Shown here: positions 40,753 to 47,797 of the stretch, piece by piece
Position numbering within the stretch: position 1 is the first letter of the stretch
Layout: every line of letters starts with the position of its first letter
Source: Microbacterium sp. BH-3-3-3
GTDB taxonomy: Bacteria; Actinomycetota; Actinomycetes; Actinomycetales; Microbacteriaceae
DNA: 64,000 nucleotides
Direction: 5' to 3'
NCBI RefSeq assembly: GCF_001792815.1
Contig: NZ_CP017674.1
Span: forward strand, 2,604,001 to 2,668,000
Notes under the pieces: model-generated
Seen by the model: the letters and a program-made list of their open reading frames with translations, nothing else
What the model was told of the DNA's origin: nothing
Database searches by the model: none
Position numbers and translations under genes: made by a program

Positions 40753-41940
40753 ATGACCGAGAGCTCGAGTGTGCGTCTCGCCGACTTGCAGCGTCCGCTG
40801 TGGCCGCCGTTGGTGTGGTTGCAACGGCATCCGGTCATGGTCGATGTCGTCGTGGTGCTCATCGCGTGCGTCCCGCATCTGATCGCGATGATCTACCGGG
40901 CGGGCGATGCCACATGGTGGGGATACCCGCTGCTGGCGATCACAGCCGCAGCGTTGCTGATGCGTCGTCGGTGGCCGCTCACGGTGCTTTTCGTCGTCGC
41001 GATCTCCTGCGCTGCGAGTCCGCTCGCACAGCCGGGATTCGGGTACCCGATGATCCCGTTCGCTTTCGCCCTGTACACCGTCGCCTCCCTTCAGCCCCCG
41101 ACCCGCGCCTTGATCGGTTACGGCGTAGGTGCCGGCGCGACAGCACTCGCGACGATCCCGTACTCACTGAGCGGCACGACCCCGCCGCTCGTCGCGATTC
41201 TCGACCCGTTCGCCCTCATCGCCCTGGTCATCGGACTTATCGTGCGGGGCCGCCGTGAGCGCCGCGTCGCGCTCGACCAGCTCGTGAACGAGCGCATCGA
41301 GAACGCCGCCGCTCTAGAACGCGCGCGGATCGCTGCCGAGATGCACGACGTGGTGGGGCACTCCATCTCAGTCATGGTTGCCCTCGCCAACGGTGCCGAC
41401 GCTGGCTGGGAGGCCCATCCCGCGCGGGCGCGCGCCGCGGTCGCGAAGATCAGCATCGTCGGCCAGGACGCCCTCACCGACATCCACCGTGTCCTGAACA
41501 TCCTCCGGGGCGCCGACGCCGAACTGGACGACAGCCTGCACGAGTCTGGCCTGAACATGCCCACCTTGGAAGAACTCGCCACAACGTACCGAGATGCCGA
41601 CCTGCCCGTGCAGCTGACCGAACAGGGGCGCCCGCTGCCCGAGGACCCGGGGCTGCGGATGGCGGTCTACCGCATCGTGCAGGAAGCCCTCACGAATACC
41701 CTCCGCCACGCGACCGGCGCGAGCATAGCCACAGTGACCGTCACCGTGGCCGACGACGAGGTCACCGTCGAGGTGATCGACGATGGAATGCCCACTCATT
41801 CTGAGTCGAAGGTCGGGCACGGACTGACGGGCATCAGCGAGCGGGCGCGCAGCCACGGCGGACACAGCACAACAGGCCCGCTGCCCGGCCGCGGCTGGCG
41901 CACACGTGCCACCCTCAGCATCGGAGGTTCGGATGTCTGA
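40753..41940 (+). CDS. NarL-type sensor histidine kinase
   Basis: 395 residues from ATG 40753, six bases after AGGAGG; an upstream GTG at 40705 is less likely. Five or six membrane helices in residues 25-165 form a compact sensor (VMVDVVVVLIACVPHLIAMIY ... LIALVIGLIVRG). Then comes a HisKA_3 dimerisation domain with H198 in AAEMHDVVGHSISVMVALA, and an ATPase domain with IVQEALTNTLRHA and GHGLTGISERARSHGG. It overlaps the response regulator by 8 bp. It probably senses an envelope signal or peptide handled by the adjacent exporter. Confidence 0.93.
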   Translation: MTESSSVRLADLQRPLWPPLVWLQRHPVMVDVVVVLIACVPHLIAMIYRAGDATWWGYPLLAITAAALLMRRRWPLTVLFVVAISCAASPLAQPGFGYPMIPFAFALYTVASLQPPTRALIGYGVGAGATALATIPYSLSGTTPPLVAILDPFALIALVIGLIVRGRRERRVALDQLVNERIENAAALERARIAAEMHDVVGHSISVMVALANGADAGWEAHPARARAAVAKISIVGQDALTDIHRVLNILRGADAELDDSLHESGLNMPTLEELATTYRDADLPVQLTEQGRPLPEDPGLRMAVYRIVQEALTNTLRHATGASIATVTVTVADDEVTVEVIDDGMPTHSESKVGHGLTGISERARSHGGHSTTGPLPGRGWRTRATLSIGGSDV

Positions 41941-42607
41941 ATCGTCGGACATCACCGTGCTCGTCGTGGACGACCAACCGCTCGCCCGGGAGGGCAATTC
42001 GCTCGTGCTCGACTCCGCGCCCGGAATCCGTGTCATCGGTGAAGCCGCCGACGGCAACGAGGCCATGCAGCGTGCGGCCGAGCTCAAACCTGACATCGTT
42101 CTGATGGACGTGCGGATGCCGGGCATGGACGGCATTCAGGCCACGCGCGGCATCCTCGACCGCGGGTTGCGTAGCCGCGTGATCGTGCTGACCACCTTCG
42201 ATCTGGACGAGTACGCTTTCGGTGCTCTCCGTGCTGGAGCCAGCGCCTTCCTCGTCAAGACCGCCACACACCAAGCACTCGTCGACGCTGTGCGCGTCGT
42301 CGCCCGCGGAGACGCTATCGTGACCCCGCGCATCACCCGGCAACTCATCGACGCTTACACGGGTCGCGATCAGCCCGCCTCGGCCGGTGAGGCTCTGTCG
42401 GCCCTTTCTCCCCGAGAGCGTGACGTGTTCGACGCGATCGCGCTTGGGCTCTCCAACGGCGAGATCAGCGCGATGCTGCACCTGTCACCTACGACGGTCA
42501 AGACGCACATCAACCGCATCTTCGCCAAGCTCGACCTCCGTGACCGCGTACAGGCCATCATCCTTGCCCACCAACTCGGACTTCCTATCGGGGGCGCTGC
42601 GATGTGA
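41933..42607 (+). CDS. NarL/LuxR-type response regulator
   Basis: 224 residues from ATG 41933, inside the end of the kinase gene. Receiver domain: VLVVDDQPLAREGN, phospho-acceptor D59 in IVLMDVRMPGMDG, then VLTTFDLDEYAFGALRAGASAFLVKTA. C-terminal LuxR helix-turn-helix: LSPRERDVFDAIALGLSNGEISAMLHLSPTTVKTHINRIFAKLDLRDR. It probably controls the exporter genes just upstream. It is the last gene of this six-gene cluster. Confidence 0.95.
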   Translation: MSESSDITVLVVDDQPLAREGNSLVLDSAPGIRVIGEAADGNEAMQRAAELKPDIVLMDVRMPGMDGIQATRGILDRGLRSRVIVLTTFDLDEYAFGALRAGASAFLVKTATHQALVDAVRVVARGDAIVTPRITRQLIDAYTGRDQPASAGEALSALSPRERDVFDAIALGLSNGEISAMLHLSPTTVKTHINRIFAKLDLRDRVQAIILAHQLGLPIGGAAM

Positions 42608-42726
42608 GCAGCTTCACGGTCTCGCAACTGGCGCTCGACCGGATGTATGGAGCCGTGGGAGGTTGTGCCATCTCGCGGAAGCACTGAACAAGCGTCGCGT
42701 AGGAAAGCGGGACGACCCCACTTGCC

Positions 42727-42743
42727 GGGATCCTGAGGATCCC
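42727..42743 (+). terminator. Candidate terminator after the two-component system
   Basis: GGGATCC-TGA-GGATCCC is a perfect 7 bp stem with a 3 nt loop, 120 bp after the response regulator stop. Confidence 0.5.
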
Positions 42744-42776
42744 AACCACAGAATCACTGGCGAAAACTACAGTATG

Positions 42777-42792
42777 ACTGTCATCGGACAGT
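42777..42792. promoter_or_regulatory. Small dyad before the Pr6Pr gene
   Basis: ACTGTC-ATCG-GACAGT is a perfect 6 bp dyad ending 20 bp before GTG 42813. It could be an operator for the Pr6Pr gene. Evidence is symmetry only. Confidence 0.35.
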
Positions 42793-42812
42793 GAGGCGCA
42801 CGAGGTACCCGC

Positions 42813-43520
42813 GTGATCACCATTGACGAGATTCCGTCGTTCGACCGGAGCTTCTTTAGGCTGCTTGACGTGTCTTCGTCCGTTGCCGATCGTCGCGTGA
42901 TGCTCGTCATCGGGTGGACGCGCATCCTGGTTGCCGTCGCCGTCGTGGGAGTCCTCCTCCTCACCTTCGCGGGACGCGTCGCCGTCGGAGACGACAATCC
43001 CTTCGACTACTTCGGCTACTTCACGAACCAGACCAGCCTGCTCACGAGCGGCGTGCTCATCGCGACGGGGGCTCTCATGGTTTCCGGCCGTCCCGCGCCG
43101 CGCTGGCTGACGAGCGCACGAGCCGTCGCCGTGGCGTGCCTCATCGTGGTCGCCGCGGTGTACAACGTGCTCGTGCCGGGGACGGGATCGGCGCCCGCCT
43201 GGGTGAGCGCGATCCTGCACGTGTTCTTCCCTCTCTTCGTCCTGGTCGACTGGCTGATCGTCGGAGACCGTCGCCCTCTGTCGTGGGGGAGGTTGTGGAT
43301 CGTCCTCCCCTACCCGCTTGCCTGGCTGACTGTCGTCCTCATCCGCGGAGCCACGGACGGCTGGGTGCCGTATGGGTTCCTGCTGCCGGAGCGGGGCGTC
43401 GGGTCTCTCGCCGGGCATTCGATCGGGATCCTCCTCGCGCTCGTCGTGGCCGGCGCCGTTGCGTGGGCGGGCTCGCGCGTACCCGGCGTCGTCCTGCGCG
43501 CCGTACCGACCCGTGACTAG
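42813..43520 (+). CDS. Pr6Pr family membrane protein
   Basis: 235 residues from GTG 42813, though a start nearer MLVIGWTRI at 42900 is possible. Six membrane helices. The conserved FDYFGYFTNQTSLLTSGVLIATGAL and LHVFFPLFVLVDWLIVGDRR, with histidine and tryptophan in the membrane core, identify the Pr6Pr (FAR-17a/AIG1-related) group. Eukaryotic relatives hydrolyse fatty acid esters of hydroxy fatty acids. The bacterial function is not known to me. An inverted repeat spans its stop region. Confidence 0.82.
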   Translation: MITIDEIPSFDRSFFRLLDVSSSVADRRVMLVIGWTRILVAVAVVGVLLLTFAGRVAVGDDNPFDYFGYFTNQTSLLTSGVLIATGALMVSGRPAPRWLTSARAVAVACLIVVAAVYNVLVPGTGSAPAWVSAILHVFFPLFVLVDWLIVGDRRPLSWGRLWIVLPYPLAWLTVVLIRGATDGWVPYGFLLPERGVGSLAGHSIGILLALVVAGAVAWAGSRVPGVVLRAVPTRD

Positions 43521-43552
43521 CGGACGGGCGGGCGACGGCTCACGCGTCCGCT
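43519..43552. terminator. Inverted repeat after the Pr6Pr gene
   Basis: AGCGGACG (43519-43526) and CGTCCGCT (43545-43552) pair perfectly around 18 nt. They overlap the Pr6Pr stop codon and lie in the 173 bp gap between two convergent genes. Likely terminator. Confidence 0.5.
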
Positions 43553-43693
43553 GTCACTCCGTCCGGGGTGCGCGGTGGCGCGACGCCGAGGGCTCGGCAT
43601 CCGGAATCGCGCCGGACCGAGGACTCCGATTGCACTCGTCGGATCGCCGAGATGCGCACGGCATCGTCGAGACCGGATGCCGGGAGGCCGGGG

Positions 43694-44314
43694 TCAGCGT
43701 CCGCGCACGTGGTTCCACTGCGTGATGACCTCGGAGCCGTGCTCGAAGCCGAGTTCGCTGACCGCGGAGGTGCCGAGCACGAAGTAGCGACCGCCGGCGG
43801 CGGTGAGCCCGAGCCAGACGCCGGCCAGCGCACGCAGGAAGTGCGAGTGCGAGAAGAGCAGAACCTGTTCGCCGGCGCGCACGCGGGGGCGGAGCTCGTC
43901 GAGAAGCGACGCCGCGCGTGCGGTCACCTGCTCGATGCTCTCGCCGGGGGTCGCGCCGGCCGGCGCCCCCGACTGCCAAATGGTCCAGGGGCGGCCGAGC
44001 TGCTCGATGATCTCGGGCGTGGTGAGGCCCTCGTAAGCGCCGTAATCCCACTCGACCAGGCGGGGCTCGTGCTGCGCCCGCGGGAAGCCCGCCCGCCGCG
44101 CGGTTTCGACGGCGCGCTCGAGGGGGCTCGTGAGCACGAGGTCGTACCGGCGGGTCGCCAGCAGGGTGCCCGCGAGCTCGGCCTTGTATGCGCCGGTCTC
44201 GGTGAGCGGGATGTCGGTGAGCCCGGTGTGGCGACCGGTGCGGCTCCACTCGGTCTCGCCGTGGCGCACCAGAACGAGGCGTCCGTCGGGTTCGGTCAGG
44301 TCGTCGTCCTTCAC
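43694..44314 (-). CDS. Histidine phosphatase (phosphoglycerate-mutase superfamily)
   Basis: 206 residues from GTG 44314 (VKDDDLTEPDGRLVLVRHGETEW). The phospho-accepting histidine is in LVLVRHGETEWSRTGRHTG. The second arginine site is SPLERAVETARRAG, the acid is WDYGAYEGLTTPEI, and the second histidine is in LLFSHSHFLRALAGVWL. Small members hydrolyse phosphate monoesters; substrate unknown. Its upstream region carries copy B of the GGCCGGTC hairpin and the 68 bp element, arranged as before marR. Confidence 0.92.
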   Translation of the reverse strand: MKDDDLTEPDGRLVLVRHGETEWSRTGRHTGLTDIPLTETGAYKAELAGTLLATRRYDLVLTSPLERAVETARRAGFPRAQHEPRLVEWDYGAYEGLTTPEIIEQLGRPWTIWQSGAPAGATPGESIEQVTARAASLLDELRPRVRAGEQVLLFSHSHFLRALAGVWLGLTAAGGRYFVLGTSAVSELGFEHGSEVITQWNHVRGR

Positions 44315-44372
44315 GGAACCATCCTCGCGCGTGCGGAGTGGTCGCGGGAACGCCGCGACCCGGGAAAGGACG

Positions 44373-44404
44373 AAGGGCCGGTCGAGAAAACCCGACCGGC
44401 CCTT
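44373..44404. terminator. GGCCGGTC hairpin, copy B
   Basis: AAGGGCCGGTCG (44373-44384) and CGACCGGCCCTT (44393-44404) pair perfectly around AGAAAACC. Arms are the same as copy A but the loop differs, which implies selection for the stem. It lies 58 bp before the histidine phosphatase start. Confidence 0.75.
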
Positions 44405-44414
44405 TCCTGCACCA

Positions 44415-44482
44415 GAGTGTCCTGCAATCACATGTCGGTAGCTGCCACAGCAAAACAACTACCGTGTGAGCACTCTATAACG
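44415..44482. repeat. 68 bp conserved structured element, copy B
   Basis: 67 of 68 bases match copy A at 37475-37542. Outer arms AGAGTG (44414-44419) / CACTCT (44471-44476) and inner arms CGGTAGCTG / CAACTACCG are unchanged. Orientation is the same as copy A relative to the hairpin and to the downstream TGTC array. Confidence 0.85.
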
Positions 44483-44547
44483 GTGGGGTAACGGAGCGGA
44501 AGAGTCGGCCGTGATGATTCTGTTATTCATAGTTTTCCCAGGTTCGG

Positions 44548-44636
44548 TGTCCGATTGCCAGAACTTTGTCAGTGCTGCCAAGAACTTTGTCCATAGCGCC
44601 AAAACCTTGTCCCCGTTGCCAAAAGTTTGTCAGTAG
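44548..44636 (+). repeat. TGTC-headed repeat array B (candidate transposon end)
   Basis: Four consecutive units headed by TGTC with internal GCCA: TGTCCGATTGCCAGAACTT (19 bp), a 21 bp unit at 44567-44587, and two 20 bp units at 44588-44607 and 44608-44627, ending TGTCAGTAG. Each unit follows TGTC-N5/6-GCCA-N5. A period of about two helical turns and a TGT terminus fit multi-site transposase binding. No matching transposase gene is in the window, so this would be a remnant or an end of a lost element. Confidence 0.6.
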
Positions 44637-44700
44637 ACCGGCGCGCCGCCCCGGACCGGCGGATCAGAGTTCTACGTTCCGGAGTGAGCACCACACCGAG

Positions 44701-44781
44701 GTGGCATTGTCAGGCTCGCTGTCCTCGATCGAGAGGCTACGCGTTGGATCTGACACCGGTAGTGCCCGCCGAACTGTCCGA
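44701..44781 (+). pseudogene. 5' fragment of adenylate-kinase-like gene, cut by IS3
   Basis: Encodes VALSGSLSSIERLRVGSDTG followed by SARRTVR. This aligns with the N-terminal strand and P-loop (GSxTGSGKTTVA) of the nucleotide kinase whose remainder starts at 46063. The Walker A lysine position reads Arg, so the fragment has also decayed. The left end of the IS follows directly. Removing 44782-46062 joins the two pieces in frame. Confidence 0.55.
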
Positions 44782-44814
44782 GGGCGTGAGGAACGAACTG
44801 GTGACAGGTTGGGT

Positions 44815-45690
44815 TTAGGCCGCGAGCGTCAGCGGCTCGGTTAGCTTGGCCTCGAACTCGATGGGCGTCAAGCCGCCGAGGGTGTCCTGGGCTCGCTGTC
44901 GGTGGTACTTTCGCTCGATCCAGACGACGATCGCGAGGCGCAGCTCCTGCCTGGTGGCCCACCGTTGCTGGTTGAGGACGTTCGTTTGCAGCAGTGACCA
45001 GAAGCTCTCCATAGCCGCGTTGTCGCCGGCTGCGCCGACGCGGCCCATCGATCCGACCATGTCGTGGCGCCGCAGCTCGCGGGCCATCGCCCTGCTTCGA
45101 AACTGGCTCCCCCTATCGGCGTGCAGGATGCACCCGGCGACCTCACCGCGGCGCGCGATGGCGTTTCGGACGGCGTTGACGGCGAGCTTCGCGGTCATCC
45201 GATCCGAGATCGAGTAGCCGACGATGCGGTTGGAGAACACGTCCTTGATCGCGCAGCAGTAGAGCTTGCCTTCGCTCGTCCAGTGCTCCGTGATGTCCGT
45301 GAGCCAGAGCCGGTTCGGGGCGTCAGCGCGGAACACGCGTTGCACGTGGTCGTCGAACACGGGCGGGCCGGCCTTCTTGCCCTTCCCGCGGCGCCGGCGT
45401 TGCGCGGACGACAGGATTCCGGATTGCGAGCACAGCTTCCACGCCGTCCGCCGGCTCATCCGCCACCCGGCTCGACGCGCCTCGTCGGCGAGGTATCGGT
45501 ATCCGAACGTTGGGTCCTCGTGGTGCGCATCGTGCAGCGCGTTGATCCGATACGCCCGAAGCACGTCCGCATCGCGGATCGGGTCGTTTCGCCACCGGTA
45601 GTAGGGCTGGCGGGCGAGCTTGAGAACCCGGCACGACACCGTCACGGGGATCCCCGCGTCGGCGAGCTCAGCAACGAGCGGGTACGTCAT
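44815..45690 (-). CDS. IS3-family transposase OrfB
   Basis: 291 residues. An HTH-like region (SCRVLKLARQPYYRWRNDPIRDADVLRAYRIN) is followed by the integrase core with the DDE triad: D in RLWLTDITEHW, D in ILHADRGSQFRS, and E in AAMESFWSLLQTNVLN. The C-terminal GLTPIEFEAKL is typical of the family. The ATG lies inside the orfA stop (AAAATGA), so an OrfAB fusion by -1 frameshifting at CCCCAAAA is possible. It appears complete. Confidence 0.96.
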   Translation of the reverse strand: MTYPLVAELADAGIPVTVSCRVLKLARQPYYRWRNDPIRDADVLRAYRINALHDAHHEDPTFGYRYLADEARRAGWRMSRRTAWKLCSQSGILSSAQRRRRGKGKKAGPPVFDDHVQRVFRADAPNRLWLTDITEHWTSEGKLYCCAIKDVFSNRIVGYSISDRMTAKLAVNAVRNAIARRGEVAGCILHADRGSQFRSRAMARELRRHDMVGSMGRVGAAGDNAAMESFWSLLQTNVLNQQRWATRQELRLAIVVWIERKYHRQRAQDTLGGLTPIEFEAKLTEPLTLAA

Positions 45691-45992
45691 TTTGGGGAGC
45701 CACCGAGGCGCAGATTCGCCTGCGACAGATACGCCGCGGCCTTCCGGAGCACCTCGTTCTCCTGCTCGAGCAACCGGATCCGCTTCTTCAACTCCCGCGC
45801 CTCAGAAGCGTCGGCGGCGGTCTGACCGGGACGGTTTCCCTCCTCGACATCGGCCTGGCGGAGCCAGTTCTGCAGCGTTGCTTCGCTGATACCGAAATCG
45901 GTGGCGATCTGTTTGATGGTGACGCCGCTCTCACGGCGACGAGCGACCGCGACAACGTCCTCGCGGAACTCTCTGGGATAGGGACCGGGCAT
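45687..45992 (-). CDS. IS3-family transposase OrfA
   Basis: 101 residues from ATG 45992 (MPGPYPREFREDVVAVARRRESG). Helix-turn-helix VTIKQIATDFGISEATLQNWLRQADVEEG is followed by a leucine zipper (ELKKRIRLLEQENEVLRKAAAYL) that mediates multimerisation. The preceding in-frame ATG at 46025 is less likely. It regulates and partners with OrfB. Confidence 0.95.
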   Translation of the reverse strand: MPGPYPREFREDVVAVARRRESGVTIKQIATDFGISEATLQNWLRQADVEEGNRPGQTAADASEARELKKRIRLLEQENEVLRKAAAYLSQANLRLGGSPK

Positions 45993-46062
45993 GATGACAT
46001 CCTTCCCGTCAGCGCCTCCCGGCACTAACGATCAGTTGTCACCGATTCGTTCCTCACGCCCT

Positions 46063-46551
46063 ATCGGTCAGATCGCAAACGTGCCCCATACGGAGATCGA
46101 CGCACTATTCCATGGGCCGAACTGGACGCCCCGAACGGTGTTCCTCGATGATGTAGCGGACCTTGTGGCCAAGGATGCGTGGGTCACGGAGTGGCAGTAC
46201 GCTGCGGCGCGCCCGCTGCTCGCAGCACACGCCGACCTACTGGTCTGGCTCGATCTGCCGTTCTGGACCACGACTTTCCCGCGGGTGTTACGTCGTACCG
46301 TGCGTCGGCGCCTTCGTCGCGAGGAGATCTGGAACGGCAACATCGAGCCACCGTTCCGCCGGATTCTGACCGACCCGGAGTACATCGTTCGGTGGGCGGT
46401 ATCGACGCGGCACAAGTATCGCGATCGGGTTCCACAACTCGAAGCCGACTTGCCACGCTTGTCGGTGGTGCGTTTGAGGTCCAACCGAGACGTCGAGCGA
46501 TGGATGCGCGGACCTCTCGCGCAAGCCGTCGAGCTGAACTCACCTGACTGA
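46063..46551 (+). pseudogene. 3' fragment of adenylate-kinase-like P-loop kinase
   Basis: Encodes IGQIANVPHTEIDALFHGPNWTPRTVFLDDVADLVAKDAWVTEWQYAAARPLLAAHADLLVWLDLPFWTTTFPRVLRRTVRRRLRREEIWNGNIEPP and onward to LNSPD, about 162 residues. This is the body of the FlaR-like/topology-modulation nucleotide kinase group. The N-terminal P-loop is missing because the IS3 element sits in front. A reading frame beginning inside the IS end could still be translated but would lack Walker A. Confidence 0.8.
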
Positions 46552-46575
46552 CGCGGCGATCCGGAACGCGAGTTG

Positions 46576-47733
46576 TCAGTGGCTCGATCGGAAAGTGGTG
46601 TCGAGGAGCTGGAGGCGGCTTGCCATTCGGAAGGCATCGGGCCGTATAGATGCGTCCGCGAGGAAGCCGAACAGATCGACCGTCGACGAGAAGCGCACTG
46701 GAATGTCGGCGTCTACGAGCACGTCGATGACATTGATGAAGCGCTGCTGAGCCTCGGCGTCGACTGCCCCGAATGAAGGAATGTCGGTGATGGCCCACCG
46801 GGAGAAGGATCGCGCCCAGTCCAGATACTCGACCGTCGAGGTCGCTGTCGCGCACAGCTGGTCGAACGTGGCGACTAACTCGCCGTCATCGACTGACGTC
46901 ACCGTGAATGCTCGTCCCTTGACGACAGTGAGGGCCTGCTGTTTAAGTGCGTCGGAACTGGCGGGTGCCACCGTCCAGGTGCCGGCAGCGAAGCCGTGGT
47001 TGTGCTCTTCATTGATGCTGCGATAGTCGACGGGGCCGGCGAGGTTCCACACGTCCATGTGCGTCTTGATGAGCGCGATGCCGGGCTCGAAGATGTGGTG
47101 CCAGATCGGATTCGGGAGCAGGTCGTCCGGGGCATAGTTGGAGGTCGCGAGAACAGTCAAGCCACGTTGGAAGACATGATCGAGCAGGCGGGTGAGGAGG
47201 CGGGCATCTCCGGAATCGTGGACGTGGAGCTCGTCGAAAAAGAGCAGACGGCTGTTCTGAGTAACGTCGTCGATCGCGCGCTCGACTGCATCGCGTTCGT
47301 TTCGGTGATCGTGGATGCTGCGGTGTATTTCGTCGAAGAATCCATGGAAATGCAGGCGCGTCTTCCTGGGCAGTGGGAGTTCCGCGTAGAAGGCGTCAGC
47401 GAGCCAGGACTTGCCCCGCCCTGCGTCGCCGTGGATGTAGAGGCTGCGCGGGGAGGATCGACGCAATGGGCTCCGGTCGAGGTCTGCCCCGAGAGTCGCT
47501 AGCCGCTCGAGTAGCTCACGCTGCGGAGCGTCGAGAATGAAGCCGTCGTGGGCTGCCGCTTTCTCGACGCCAAGAATGAGCCTGTCCTTCGATTGCACTC
47601 TTTGAGAGTGCCACACGACCACCTGGCGTCGGCTACTGACACGTTCGGTGGCAGCGGCGCCCATTCGAGTATGCAACTGTTCTGCGAAATCCTGCGGGAG
47701 ATCAAGCGCCAGCAGCGACAAAGTGCGTGGCAT
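46576..47733 (-). CDS. zapE: AFG1-like ATPase, cell division protein ZapE
   Basis: 385 residues from ATG 47733 (MPRTLSLLALDLPQDFAEQLHTRM). Walker A is GDAGRGKSWLADAFYAELPLPRKTRLHFHGFFDEIHRSIHD, with the ZapE-specific HFHGFF segment. Walker B is SRLLFFDELHVHDSGDARLLTRLLDHVFQRG, and the sensor is LTVLATSNYAPDDLLPNPIWHHIFEPGIALIKTHMDVWNLAGPVDYR. ZapE binds FtsZ in proteobacteria; its actinobacterial role is less studied. The base composition is slightly less GC-rich than the flanks. It converges with the kinase fragment, with 24 bp between the stops. Confidence 0.92.
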   Translation of the reverse strand: MPRTLSLLALDLPQDFAEQLHTRMGAAATERVSSRRQVVVWHSQRVQSKDRLILGVEKAAAHDGFILDAPQRELLERLATLGADLDRSPLRRSSPRSLYIHGDAGRGKSWLADAFYAELPLPRKTRLHFHGFFDEIHRSIHDHRNERDAVERAIDDVTQNSRLLFFDELHVHDSGDARLLTRLLDHVFQRGLTVLATSNYAPDDLLPNPIWHHIFEPGIALIKTHMDVWNLAGPVDYRSINEEHNHGFAAGTWTVAPASSDALKQQALTVVKGRAFTVTSVDDGELVATFDQLCATATSTVEYLDWARSFSRWAITDIPSFGAVDAEAQQRFINVIDVLVDADIPVRFSSTVDLFGFLADASIRPDAFRMASRLQLLDTTFRSSH

Positions 47734-47797
47734 CGGACATTCGGGATGCCGGGTCGGCCGCCGCGTACCCCGCTCCGGAGCCTGCGAGGATGGCCGC

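Larger units (their letters stand above)
44782..46061 (-). mobile_element. IS3-family insertion sequence
   Basis: About 1.28 kb. The terminal inverted repeats are GGGCGTGAGGAACGAA.. GGTGACA at 44782-44806 and the complement at 46037-46061 (two mismatches in 25). orfA and orfB are on the minus strand with the usual overlap. A clear target duplication was not found. It lies in an adenylate-kinase-like gene. Confidence 0.92.

Noticed and set aside
37475..44482. The two 68 bp elements as attL/attR of an integrative element
   Set aside because: No integrase or excisionase lies between them, and each is accompanied by its own hairpin and TGTC array, which suggests two separate events rather than one insertion.
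44782..46061. Target-site duplication of the IS3 element
   Set aside because: Bases on both sides (CCGA and TATC) do not match as a direct 3-5 bp repeat.
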